From UBA6987 sp045616945 (lineage in GTDB: Bacteria > Bacillota > Clostridia > Lachnospirales > Lachnospiraceae): a stretch of 27,140 nucleotides of DNA. Shown piece by piece: positions 1 to 7,585 of this stretch (the first letter of the stretch is position 1; each line of letters opens with the position of its first letter). Under the pieces are notes generated by a model. That model searched no databases, was not told the origin of the DNA, and saw only the letters and a program-made list of their open reading frames with translations. The stretch spans positions 1-27,140 of the forward strand of contig JAZLHR010000085.1 of the NCBI GenBank assembly GCA_045616945.1, in the 5' to 3' direction. Both the position numbers and the translations under genes were made by a program.

Positions 1-2
1 TG

Positions 3-86
3 GCTGGCACGCAGTGGGGCAATAAGAAATACATGAACATGAAGCACTTGGAGGCGATGGATGACACCGCCTCCCTGGCGGGCTGA
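3..86 (+). CDS. C-terminal end of an unidentified protein (cut by window edge)
   Basis: An open frame runs in from the left edge and stops at TGA 84-86, giving the last 27 residues of a protein ending in DDTASLAG. The frame is the only one of the three open here, and it is followed at a suitable distance by an intrinsic terminator, so it is probably the true end of a gene. Too little is left to assign a family. It converges on the nagB-like gene on the other strand. Confidence 0.45.
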   Translation, partial: AGTQWGNKKYMNMKHLEAMDDTASLAG

Positions 87-147
87 CTTCATTCAACACA
101 GAGTCTGCAAACTATTTTGCGCATAAATCTTGACAGTACCAGCATCT

Positions 148-179
148 AAAAAGGCGGGATTTCGCAGTCCCGCCTTTTT
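148..179. terminator. Bidirectional intrinsic terminator
   Basis: A perfect 12-bp stem (148-159 with 168-179) has an 8-base loop; the outer five pairs are A:T, so a U-tract follows the GC-rich core on both strands. It lies between two convergent genes and can serve both. Confidence 0.9.
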
Positions 180-192
180 GCGTTTTTGAGGA

Positions 193-1167
193 TCAATAGC
201 CGACCTTTTCCCAGCATTCGAAGGGAGCAGCCAGCTCTTCGCTGATATAGACCTGCGTCTTCTGGGTCTGGAGCATGGTGCTGGGGATATAAGGCGTCAC
301 CGGACCGTGCGTCACAAGACGGCTGGTCATTCTCTGCCAGGAAGAGAAGGTACCGCAGGTCGCAAGTGCGTGGACCTCGATGCGCTCCTTCGCATGCAGG
401 ACATCACGCGGGCCGATTGTGGCGGCACAGGGCGGTACGTTGGCGATATCGCCGGACTGACCGAAGGTGCCGTTCAGGGAGTTCTGCATGATGGTCATGG
501 GATGCAGCTTGACGATCTGTGCGGGCTGATTCAGCCATTCCTCGATATCGCCGCTGCCGATGAATTCCGGGATCGGATCCACAAAGGCCATGTGGCCGGT
601 CCAGCCGGGCGAAGTAGAGGCGATATCCGCGCCCTGTCCGTCGGTGATATCTTCGATGATCTTGGAATAATCCTTGATATTGGCGTTGGTCGGGTAGTGG
701 ACATTTTCCATGGGCATGCGGAGCTTTTCGTCGATCTGGCTGTAGAAATACTTGATCAGGGAATGCGCGAAGCCTGCCTTGTAGGTGATGGGGGCGATGT
801 TGCCGTCCTGGTCGGCCCATTCGTCTTCCGCGATCAGGTGGACCTTGGAGCAGTCAACGCCGAAATAGTTGATCAGCTGGGACAGGGGGATATAGGTCTC
901 GGGCTCGGGGTTGCCGAGGATCATGGAGAAGGACTTGCCGGCTTCGGACGCAGCCTTCAGACGGGAAAAGAGGGTAGCGATGAGCACGGGATGCGGGTTC
1001 ATCATGACTTTGACCGTGAACTCGGGATGCCACCAGGGCTCTCTCTTTTCAAGGTCGGTTCCGGAAAGGCTGCGGACATATTCACAAACCTTTTTGTCTT
1101 TGAACGGGACGAAATCTGCAGGCTGGAAATCAAAGCCGGTTGCTGGATCGGTGATAAATTGGTTCAT
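193..1167 (-). CDS. Glucosamine-6-phosphate isomerase/deaminase-like protein (NagB family)
   Basis: A 324-residue cytoplasmic protein of the NagB/6-phosphogluconolactonase sugar-phosphate isomerase fold. Visible family signatures are an EDEW segment (residues 114-117) matching the DEY region, and TGHMAFVDP (190-198) matching the classical DGHIAFNEP box. The active-site histidine is kept (H192), but the aspartate of DGH is threonine here and the later Glu is Asp. It is also longer than typical NagB (about 240-270 residues), mainly through an N-terminal extension. It is preceded by AAGGAG six bases before the ATG and lies 29 bases downstream of the nagA-like gene, so the two are surely one operon. 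Known NagB converts glucosamine-6-phosphate to fructose-6-phosphate and ammonia; because of the changed box, a related amino-sugar phosphate or another reaction is possible. The family call is firm, the exact substrate is not. Confidence 0.8.
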   Translation of the reverse strand: MNQFITDPATGFDFQPADFVPFKDKKVCEYVRSLSGTDLEKREPWWHPEFTVKVMMNPHPVLIATLFSRLKAASEAGKSFSMILGNPEPETYIPLSQLINYFGVDCSKVHLIAEDEWADQDGNIAPITYKAGFAHSLIKYFYSQIDEKLRMPMENVHYPTNANIKDYSKIIEDITDGQGADIASTSPGWTGHMAFVDPIPEFIGSGDIEEWLNQPAQIVKLHPMTIMQNSLNGTFGQSGDIANVPPCAATIGPRDVLHAKERIEVHALATCGTFSSWQRMTSRLVTHGPVTPYIPSTMLQTQKTQVYISEELAAPFECWEKVGY

Positions 1168-1196
1168 ATGGCACTCCTTTTATGATTATTGCAGTC

Positions 1197-2336
1197 TTAC
1201 CGGACCCTTTGGCCGGCAAGGAAGACTGCTTTTAAGCTGAATTCGGCATCCACGAGGATGAGATTGGCTTTGTATCCCACTGCAATGCGGCCGCGGTCTG
1301 TCAGACCGAGCACGGCGGCGGGGTTGGAAGAAGCAAATTTGAATACCTGACACAAAGACGCGCCGATGTGGATCATCATGTTGCGGCACGGGCCGTCCAG
1401 GATCATTTTGGAGCCGGCAATCTCGCCGCTGAAATCGAAATTGATATCGTCGGCGCCTTCGTACAGGCCGCCTTCCGGTATCGGTCCGTGATCGACGAAG
1501 GCATCGGAGATCAGGATGATCCGGTCGTCGCCCTTGATCTTCCGGATCAGGCGGAGCATGTACGGCGCCACATGGATGCCGACCTTATCGCAGATGAGCT
1601 CCGTGTAGATCTCATCATGATACTGTGCGGTCTCGTCCACACAGGCGGTGCGGCATTCGGGATATTTGTACAGAGTGCCGGTCGCGTTGGTGTGATGAGT
1701 CGCGAGCTTCAGCCCGTAGGACATGAGCGCTTCGATCTGCCCGGGCTCCGCCTCACTGTGCGCGACGGAAAAGACGGCCGTGGGGGACCTTTTTTTCACA
1801 TCGGCTGCAAAAGAGGCGATGTTTTCGCGCTCGGGAGCAACGCACCATACCCGGGCAAAATCGCCTGCCGATTCGATGATCGGCAGATAATCGGCGGGAT
1901 CGACGGGCCCTTTCCAGGGATTGTTCTCTTTGTTGCAGCCGAATTTCGGGTTCAGATAAGGGGCTTCCATATACAATCCGAGGATATTCGGCGCTTTTCC
2001 GCTTTCGGCGGCTTCCCTGACCGTACGGATCTGCCGCAGAAGCTCTTCCCTGCCTACGTTGAAATACAGAGCCGGCAGGACATCGGTCACGCCGTGGGAC
2101 AGAACGGCCGCGGCTGCCTTGACGGGATCCTCATAGAAGAATGTTTCTCCGTCCGAATGGGTATGGATATCGATCAGACCGGGACCGATATACGCCCCCT
2201 GCGCGTCGATGATCTCCATGCCTTCCGTATCCAGATGTCTGCCGAGGGCGGCGATCCTGTCGCCTTCCAGGATCACGGTTCCGTCCGGGATGATATGATC
2301 GGGCTGAATGATTTTGGCGTTGATAATGGCTTTCAT
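1197..2336 (-). CDS. nagA: N-acetylglucosamine-6-phosphate deacetylase-like amidohydrolase
   Basis: A 379-residue amidohydrolase. Metal-site and catalytic motifs are in the NagA order: DIHTHSDG near residues 57-63, LYMEAP with E124, VAHSEAEPGQ with H193, ATHHTNAT with H214/H215, LICDKVGIHVAP, and LISDAF with D278 as the expected catalytic aspartate. NagA removes the acetyl group from GlcNAc-6-phosphate in the cytoplasm, giving glucosamine-6-phosphate for NagB. The open frame extends to 2660, but the start chosen at 2336 is supported by GGAG eight bases upstream and by the usual N-terminus (MKAIINAKII); the extension has no family similarity. It is the first gene of the nagA-nagB-like operon, divergent from the peptide ABC transporter. 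Relative to classical NagA, ME-AP replaces the usual LEGP. Another N-acetyl amino-sugar phosphate as substrate cannot be excluded. Confidence 0.85.
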   Translation of the reverse strand: MKAIINAKIIQPDHIIPDGTVILEGDRIAALGRHLDTEGMEIIDAQGAYIGPGLIDIHTHSDGETFFYEDPVKAAAAVLSHGVTDVLPALYFNVGREELLRQIRTVREAAESGKAPNILGLYMEAPYLNPKFGCNKENNPWKGPVDPADYLPIIESAGDFARVWCVAPERENIASFAADVKKRSPTAVFSVAHSEAEPGQIEALMSYGLKLATHHTNATGTLYKYPECRTACVDETAQYHDEIYTELICDKVGIHVAPYMLRLIRKIKGDDRIILISDAFVDHGPIPEGGLYEGADDINFDFSGEIAGSKMILDGPCRNMMIHIGASLCQVFKFASSNPAAVLGLTDRGRIAVGYKANLILVDAEFSLKAVFLAGQRVR

Positions 2337-2362
2337 GATCTTTGCTCCGCTTTGAAGTACTG

Positions 2363-2385
2363 CCCGGCGGCACTGCGCCGCCGGG
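2363..2385 (-). promoter_or_regulatory. GC-rich hairpin at the 5' end of the nagA message
   Basis: A perfect 9-bp GC-only stem (2363-2371 with 2377-2385) has a 5-base loop. With the extended -10 at 2389-2397, transcription would start near 2382, so the hairpin would form the very 5' end of the mRNA. Such 5'-terminal stems commonly protect messages from decay; that role is inferred here. No T-tract follows, so it is not a terminator. Confidence 0.5.
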
Positions 2386-2388
2386 ACA

Positions 2389-2397
2389 ATTGTATCA
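2389..2397 (-). promoter_or_regulatory. Probable extended -10 promoter of nagA-nagB
   Basis: Read on the - strand this is TGATACAAT: a TG dinucleotide one base before a TACAAT -10 hexamer. No good -35 lies 16-18 bases upstream, as is typical of extended -10 promoters. It is about 53 bases before the nagA start codon. Confidence 0.55.
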
Positions 2398-2414
2398 TGG
2401 GAACGGAAATGTTT

Positions 2415-2455
2415 TGTACATAATATTACACGATTTGTACAATTATCGGTGTACA
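2415..2455. promoter_or_regulatory. Three TGTACA palindromes upstream of nagA (candidate operator array)
   Basis: TGTACA occurs at 2415-2420, 2436-2441 and 2450-2455. The first two are 21 bp apart, two helical turns, and embedded in the longer similar contexts TTTTGTACAT and ATTTGTACAA. The first overlaps where the -35 of the nagA promoter would be. A regulator binding here could sense amino-sugar phosphates, but no regulator gene adjoins, so the assignment is inference. Confidence 0.35.
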
Positions 2456-2672
2456 GCCCGGAGCAGCGGGGTCTCATCAATTGATATGTTTTTGAATTTT
2501 CTGCCGGATGATTTCCCGGAAAAGGCCTGTGAAGGGGGGGGAACCGGCAATGATTTTTAGGCAGTTCCTGATTTTGCCTGCCATTGTTTGTTTGATAAGG
2601 GGAAAAGGCGCTTTCACAAAAAAATGAGAGGCATATCAATATTTTTTCTTCAAAAAACATACAACTGTTTTC

Positions 2673-2704
2673 TTGACAAAACGAGACGGAAATGTTACTA
2701 ATAT
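2673..2704 (+). promoter_or_regulatory. Probable sigma-A promoter of the peptide ABC transporter operon
   Basis: A perfect TTGACA -35 (2673-2678) sits behind an A/T-rich stretch that could act as an UP element. The -10 is less clear: TACTAA at 2696 with a 17-bp spacer, or the overlapping TAATAT at 2699 with 20 bp. The start of transcription near 2710 would leave a leader of roughly 165 bases. Confidence 0.6.
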
Positions 2705-2709
2705 GAAAA

Positions 2710-2876
2710 CGGAGGTGGAGGTTTAGTCTTATCTGTATCAGCGGGCGGCTGCGGAACGAAGGTTCTGTTCGCTTTCCCTGTGGGAAGATGTTGTCTTTGC
2801 CGAAGCTTTTCTGGCCTGTCGGTCAGCGCACTTTACAGCCCGTGCTGAGGCTGAAGAAAGAAAAGGAGAGAAACAA
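2710..2876 (+). other. Long 5' leader of the transporter operon, no recognised riboswitch
   Basis: Between the promoter and the binding-protein start there is an untranslated leader of about 165 bases. It contains small hairpins, for example a 6-bp stem with a GAAG loop around 2751-2766, and ends with AAGGAGAG as the ribosome binding site. I recognise no known riboswitch class or leader peptide in it. The rest of the 540-base divergent region (2456-2672) shows nothing beyond the sites listed separately. Confidence 0.4.
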
Positions 2877-4544
2877 ATGAAGAAAGCACTGTCTATGCTG
2901 CTGGTATTGGCAATGGTTCTTTCACTTGCGGCCTGCGGCGAGAAGCCCGAAGAGACCAAGGGTGAAGACACTCCGTCCAGCACCGAGAAGGAAGTTATTT
3001 CTTCCACCATCGAGAAGCAGTCCATGTCTGCCGATGCTGCGAAGGAATACAAGGAAGAGATTATTGTTGGTATGGGTACCAACGATAAGTTCGATCCCCT
3101 GGAGAAGATGGCCAACGCTCCCGATACCATCGGCAAGCTGGTTTGGAATCAGCTCGTTCAGCTGGATCTGGAGACTATGACCGTTTTGCCCGAGCTGGCA
3201 AAGTCCTGGGAAACCATCAGCGTTAAGGAATACAAGTTCAATCTGCGTGAGGACATCGTATTCTCCAACGGCGAGAAGTTCACTTCCGCTGACGTAGCCT
3301 GGTCCTTCCAGGGCCGCCGCGCTGCCGAGGAAGCCAACGGCAACAAGGCCCTTACCTCCAACAACGCCGTTTACAATGCTCTTGAGAGCATTGAATGCCC
3401 TGATGAGCATACCGTTATCTTCCATCTGAAGGACGGCGATGCCGACTTTATCAACCGTATCGTTACCTCCCCTTATTCCATTATGTGCAAGAAGGCCTGC
3501 GAGGCCGATATGGAAAAGGGCTGGTGGATCGGCACCGGCGGCTGGGTTATCGACGAAGTGGTCCTGAAGGATCACTGGACCTTCCATCGCAATGATACCT
3601 CTTGGGTTTATGAAGAAACCGGCCTGACTCCTACCAAGAAGCTGACCATCAAGTGCTTTGCTGAAAGCGCCAGCCGTGAGGCGGCTCTGCAGGCGGGCGA
3701 AATCGCTGCCTGCGGCATCAGCGCCGAGGGTTTTGATGTTATGACTGCCGATCCCAACGTACAGACCTTCCGCTTTGCGGCTGAGACCCTGTACTTCCTG
3801 ATCTTCAACATGAAGAGCTCCAAGGTCGGCGGCTATACGGAGGAGCAGAAGAACTTCCGTAAGGCTATTGCTTACGCTATTGACCGTGAAGCCATCAACC
3901 AGGGCTACTTCGGCGGCTTCGGTGAGATCACCAACACCGTATGGGGCAAGGCTCAGTACGGCAAGATCGATGACAAGGAATTCGGCGACAACCTTCTGAA
4001 GTATGATACCGCCAAGGCTCAGGAATACCTGCAGAAGTCCGGCGTGGATCCTACCGGCATGAAGCTGACGATCCTTTCCGTTACTTCCTTCGAAGATATG
4101 TGCACTCTGGTTCAGGCTATGCTGGGCGAAGCCTTCGGTATCGAATGCAAGATTGAGACTTCTGACTCCACCACGATGAACACCCGTGCGAACGACAACC
4201 GTACCGATAAGACGAAGGACGATTTCGATCTGATTGTTTACAACATTTCCCTGCAGGTTATCGGTGACCGTTTCCACTTCACCTCCGATATGACCAACTC
4301 CACCAACCGTGCGGCTTTTACCACCGAACGTCAGCACGAGCTGTATGACCTGGCTCTGCAGACTCCTGATGGTCCTGACCGTCTGGATATGTACAAGGAG
4401 ATCCAGCTGATCATGAACGATAACATGGCTTATATGCCTTGGTTCTACGGCTGCGAATGCACGGCTCAGTACAAGGGTGTCGGCGGTATTACCTGGTCGC
4501 TGGATACCAAGCCGGATTATACTCATATCTACTGGGAGAAATGA
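2877..4544 (+). CDS. Peptide-type ABC transporter substrate-binding lipoprotein (SBP family 5)
   Basis: A 555-residue extracytoplasmic solute-binding protein. Residues 1-19 form a lysine-started hydrophobic signal ending LSLAAC; Cys20 is the lipidation site that anchors it outside the membrane. A Ser/Thr/Glu-rich linker follows to about residue 45, then the family-5 (Opp/Dpp/nickel) domain, with signs such as a long segment around LVWNQL..LAKSW, FNLRED..FSNGEKFTSADV and AIDREAIN. It delivers ligand to the two permeases encoded next. It is followed by a hairpin terminator before the permease genes, the usual way such operons make more binding protein than channel. AAGGAGAG precedes the ATG. 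Ligand (oligopeptide, dipeptide, muropeptide or another small molecule) cannot be read from the sequence. Confidence 0.9.
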   Translation: MKKALSMLLVLAMVLSLAACGEKPEETKGEDTPSSTEKEVISSTIEKQSMSADAAKEYKEEIIVGMGTNDKFDPLEKMANAPDTIGKLVWNQLVQLDLETMTVLPELAKSWETISVKEYKFNLREDIVFSNGEKFTSADVAWSFQGRRAAEEANGNKALTSNNAVYNALESIECPDEHTVIFHLKDGDADFINRIVTSPYSIMCKKACEADMEKGWWIGTGGWVIDEVVLKDHWTFHRNDTSWVYEETGLTPTKKLTIKCFAESASREAALQAGEIAACGISAEGFDVMTADPNVQTFRFAAETLYFLIFNMKSSKVGGYTEEQKNFRKAIAYAIDREAINQGYFGGFGEITNTVWGKAQYGKIDDKEFGDNLLKYDTAKAQEYLQKSGVDPTGMKLTILSVTSFEDMCTLVQAMLGEAFGIECKIETSDSTTMNTRANDNRTDKTKDDFDLIVYNISLQVIGDRFHFTSDMTNSTNRAAFTTERQHELYDLALQTPDGPDRLDMYKEIQLIMNDNMAYMPWFYGCECTAQYKGVGGITWSLDTKPDYTHIYWEK

Positions 4545-4564
4545 TCTGAACAAGCTGTCGGTCT

Positions 4565-4584
4565 GAGAGCCCGTGGGGGCTTTC
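4565..4584 (+). other. Hairpin just after the binding-protein gene
   Basis: An 8-bp stem (4565-4572 with 4577-4584, one G:U pair) with a 4-base loop. It has no T-tract and may protect the 3' end of the binding-protein message after processing or termination at the next hairpin. Confidence 0.4.
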
Positions 4585-4602
4585 GGGATCCGGCGGAATC
4601 TC

Positions 4603-4644
4603 AGGAGGGCGCAGGGCGCCGCGTGCGCTTTGCGCCCTCTTTCT
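4603..4644 (+). terminator. Internal (partial) terminator between binding protein and permease genes
   Basis: A 9-bp perfect stem (4605-4613 with 4631-4639), extendable by two pairs, encloses a GC-rich loop and is followed by TTTCT. The short, interrupted T-tract suggests incomplete termination, fitting a step-down in expression from the binding protein to the channel genes. Confidence 0.7.
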
Positions 4645-4664
4645 ATTCACAGGGAGAATGAAAT

Positions 4665-5621
4665 ATGCTGAAATATTCCATTAAACGACTTCTCCTCCTG
4701 ATTCCCGTACTGATCGGTGTATCTTTCTTCATCTTTGCTTCCATGAACATGGCAAAGGGTGACTTTGTAGATACACTGATTACCGAGGATATGACGGATG
4801 ATGACATTAAGGCCCTTCGCGAGTATTATGGCTTAGACAAGGGGCTGATGGTCCGTTACGGGAGATATATCTGGAATCTGCTCCATGGTGATATGGGCGA
4901 CTCCTACTCCTTGAAGGAGCCGGTATTCAAGACATTTAAGGAACGTATCGGTGCGACGTCGTATCTGGCAATCGCTTCGACAATCGTAACCATTGTGATA
5001 GCTGTTCCGCTGGGCATCATATCCGCGACGCATCGCGGTTCCTTGCTGGATAATATCTGCAATGTGCTCGGTGTTATCGGCCTGGCGACGCCTAACTTCT
5101 GGTTGGGGCTGCTGATGATTATGCTCTTCGCTGTTAAACTGGGGTGGCTGCCCTCGTTCGGCAACCAGTACTGGTACAGTGTTATCATGCCGGCGATTAC
5201 TATCGGTACGGGCCATACTGCGTCCCTGATGCGTACTACCCGTTCCGCAATGCTGGACACCCTGAAGTCGGATTATCTGCGTACTGCCCGTTCCAAGGGC
5301 GTGGCTGAAAAGCTGGTGGTTCAGAAGCATGCCTTCAAAAACGCCCTGATTCCGGTGCTTGAGGTTTCCGTGAGCCAATTTGCGGCCTGCTTCGGCGGAG
5401 CTGCCCTGACGGAATCCGTATTCGAGTGGCCGGGCGTCGGCAAGATGGTCGTAGATGCCGTAAAAGGCCGTGATGTTCCGCTGGCCTGCGGTTTCCTGAT
5501 TCTGAAGTGTACCATCATCTGTATCATCGGCTTGGTCGGTGACCTGCTGTACGTGGTGGTTGACCCTCGTGTCAAGACGATGTATCTGGCCAAGAGAAAA
5601 AAGAAGAAGGGGGCGAACTGA
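4665..5621 (+). CDS. dppB: ABC transporter permease, DppB/OppB type
   Basis: A 318-residue inner-membrane channel subunit with about six transmembrane segments, the first at residues 8-28. The cytoplasmic EAA loop that docks the ATPases is visible as SDYLRTARSKG (202-212) followed by HAFKNALIP, the classical form of the family. N-terminal MLKYSIKRLLLLIPVLIG is typical of DppB/OppB. An AGGGAGAATGAAAT stretch provides the ribosome binding site. The stop is one base before the start of the next permease gene, so translation is likely coupled. The symbol denotes the subfamily; transport of dipeptides in particular is not shown. Confidence 0.9.
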   Translation: MLKYSIKRLLLLIPVLIGVSFFIFASMNMAKGDFVDTLITEDMTDDDIKALREYYGLDKGLMVRYGRYIWNLLHGDMGDSYSLKEPVFKTFKERIGATSYLAIASTIVTIVIAVPLGIISATHRGSLLDNICNVLGVIGLATPNFWLGLLMIMLFAVKLGWLPSFGNQYWYSVIMPAITIGTGHTASLMRTTRSAMLDTLKSDYLRTARSKGVAEKLVVQKHAFKNALIPVLEVSVSQFAACFGGAALTESVFEWPGVGKMVVDAVKGRDVPLACGFLILKCTIICIIGLVGDLLYVVVDPRVKTMYLAKRKKKKGAN

Positions 5622-5622
5622 T

Positions 5623-6513
5623 ATGGCAAAGGAGAAAAGAATATCTGTTGCTTCCAAATACAGAAAGCGCAGCCGTTTCGGTGAGTTCTGGTACCGTTTC
5701 AAACAGAACAAGGGCGCCGTGGTCGGTCTTGTCGTTACGCTGATTATCGTATTCCTCGCCATTTTCTCGGATGTTCTCTTCGATTATAAGACGGATATTG
5801 CCAGCTATAATATGAAAGAGGCCCTGATCAAGCCCTGCGCCGCGCATCCCTTCGGCACGGATAACCTGGGCCGCGACCTGTTCAAGCGTGTCCTTTACGG
5901 TACCCGCTACTCCATGCTGATCGGTGTATCTTCCATCATCCTCGGCTTGGTATTCGGTATCTTTTTCGGCGCGACGGCAGGCTTCTTCGGCGGTACCTAT
6001 GACCTGCTGATCATGCGTTTCTTCGATATCCTGCGCGCGATCCCTTCGCTGCTGCTGGGTATCGTGATCGTATCCGTGTTCGGTCAGAACATGACGGTTC
6101 TGATCATCGCCATCGGTATTCCGCATATTTCCGGTATCGTCAATATCACGCGTGCTTCCGTTATGACGGTTCGCAGCCAGGAATTCGTGGAATCCGCCCG
6201 TGCCATCGGTTCGAAGGAAGGCCGCATCATCGCAAAGCATATCCTTCCGAACTGCCTTTCTCCCATTATCGTAAGAATGACGCTGGGTGTTGCCGGCTGT
6301 ATCATTTCCGCTTCCTCTCTGAGCTACCTGGGCCTGGGTGTCCCGGTTCCTACGCCTGAGTGGGGCGCACTGCTTTCCGCCGGTAAGAAATATATCCAGC
6401 AGCATGGCTATATGTGCCTGTTCCCCGGCCTTGCCATTATGATCACCGTTCTGGCGCTCAATATGGTAGGCGACGGCCTTCGGGACGCTTTGGACCCGAA
6501 GCTGAAGAAGTAG
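5623..6513 (+). CDS. dppC: ABC transporter permease, DppC/OppC type
   Basis: A 296-residue second channel subunit. The cytoplasmic N-terminus with RFKQNKGAVVGL leads into the first membrane segment (about 31-53); the periplasmic-side HPFGTDNLGRD motif (75-85) is characteristic of DppC/OppC, and the EAA loop reads EFVESARAIGSKEG (187-200) with HILPN after it. The open frame begins upstream at 5539, but ATG 5623 is chosen since the extension overlaps dppB and lacks similarity; AGAAGGGGG before it can serve as ribosome binding site. It pairs with the upstream permease to form the channel. Confidence 0.9.
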   Translation: MAKEKRISVASKYRKRSRFGEFWYRFKQNKGAVVGLVVTLIIVFLAIFSDVLFDYKTDIASYNMKEALIKPCAAHPFGTDNLGRDLFKRVLYGTRYSMLIGVSSIILGLVFGIFFGATAGFFGGTYDLLIMRFFDILRAIPSLLLGIVIVSVFGQNMTVLIIAIGIPHISGIVNITRASVMTVRSQEFVESARAIGSKEGRIIAKHILPNCLSPIIVRMTLGVAGCIISASSLSYLGLGVPVPTPEWGALLSAGKKYIQQHGYMCLFPGLAIMITVLALNMVGDGLRDALDPKLKK

Positions 6514-6523
6514 GAGGTGCGGC

Positions 6524-7585
6524 ATGGCTTTGTTTAAGAAAAAGAACCGTCAGCTGCAGAGAGAGGAAAAGCCTCTGCTGCAGGTGCCCGAGGATGTTGT
6601 ACTGAAAGTAGATGACCTGACCGTGACCTTTGAGGTAGACGGCGATGTGGTCGAGGCTGTTTCGGATGTCAGCTTCGAGGTCAAAAAGAGCAAGACCCTC
6701 GGCCTCGTAGGTGAGACCGGTGCCGGGAAGACCACGACTGCTCTTGCCTGCCTGAATCTGGTACCCGATCCGCCGGGAATCATCAAGAGCGGCCAGATCT
6801 ATGTCTGCGGCGAAGAGATTCTCAGCAAGACTCCTGTCCAGCTGGAAGATATCCGCGGACGGGATATCGCCATGATTTTCCAGGACCCCATGACTTCCCT
6901 GAATCCCGTGTTCACGGTCGGCGAGCAGATCGCGGAGTCTATCCGCATCCATGACGGTCTGGGCAATTCCGAAGCATATCAGAAAGCACAGGATATGCTG
7001 GAACTCGTAGGGATCCCCCGCGAAAGAGCGACCGAGTATCCTCATCAGTTCTCCGGCGGCATGAAGCAGCGTGTGGTCATCGCCATCGCGCTGGCCTGCA
7101 ACCCCCGTGTGCTGATCTGCGACGAACCTACGACCGCATTGGACGTGACCATTCAGGCACAGGTGCTGGATCTGATGAAGGGCCTGCGCGAGAAGTACGA
7201 TACCGGTATGATTATGATCACCCATGACCTGGGGATCGTGGCCGAGAGCTGCGATGACGTAGCGGTCATGTATGCCGGGCGCATCGTGGAAAAGGGGACG
7301 CTGCGTGAGGTGTTCAAGGAGACGAGACACCCTTATACCGAGGGCCTGTTCAACTCTCTGCCTAATATCCAGAACCGTGAAGCCAAGCTGAAGCCCATCA
7401 AGGGCCTGATGCCTGACCCCGCCAATCTGCCGAAGGGCTGCGCTTTCGCAGAACGCTGCGAATATGCAACGGATGCGTGCCGTGAAAAACGCCCCGAGCC
7501 GAAGTACATCAGTGAGACCCACATGGTTGCCTGCTCCGCTTACGACGATCCGAACTTCATGATTGAAAGGAGCAGAGTCAAATGA
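6524..7585 (+). CDS. dppD: ABC transporter ATP-binding protein, DppD/OppD type
   Basis: A 353-residue ATPase. Walker A is GETGAGKT (63-70), the Q-loop IFQDP near 118-122, the signature FSGGM (176-180), Walker B VLICDE (196-201) and the switch histidine in ITHD (H234). The C-terminal oligopeptide/dipeptide domain carries cysteines at 306, 312, 319 and 337, a spacing conserved in OppD/DppD-type proteins, some of which bind an iron-sulfur cluster. Start is fixed by GGAGG five to six bases before the ATG, ten bases after the dppC stop. It forms a heterodimer with the next gene product, with which it overlaps by four bases. Confidence 0.92.
   Translation: MALFKKKNRQLQREEKPLLQVPEDVVLKVDDLTVTFEVDGDVVEAVSDVSFEVKKSKTLGLVGETGAGKTTTALACLNLVPDPPGIIKSGQIYVCGEEILSKTPVQLEDIRGRDIAMIFQDPMTSLNPVFTVGEQIAESIRIHDGLGNSEAYQKAQDMLELVGIPRERATEYPHQFSGGMKQRVVIAIALACNPRVLICDEPTTALDVTIQAQVLDLMKGLREKYDTGMIMITHDLGIVAESCDDVAVMYAGRIVEKGTLREVFKETRHPYTEGLFNSLPNIQNREAKLKPIKGLMPDPANLPKGCAFAERCEYATDACREKRPEPKYISETHMVACSAYDDPNFMIERSRVK

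Noticed and set aside
307..1185. Long + strand ORF antisense to the nagB-like gene
   Set aside because: A shadow of the real gene; no ribosome site or protein family pattern. The same holds for the other long antisense frames over the transporter and MATE genes.
2337..2660. In-frame N-terminal extension of the nagA gene (107 residues)
   Set aside because: No family similarity, and it would cover the promoter, hairpin and palindromes; the ATG at 2336 has a proper ribosome site.
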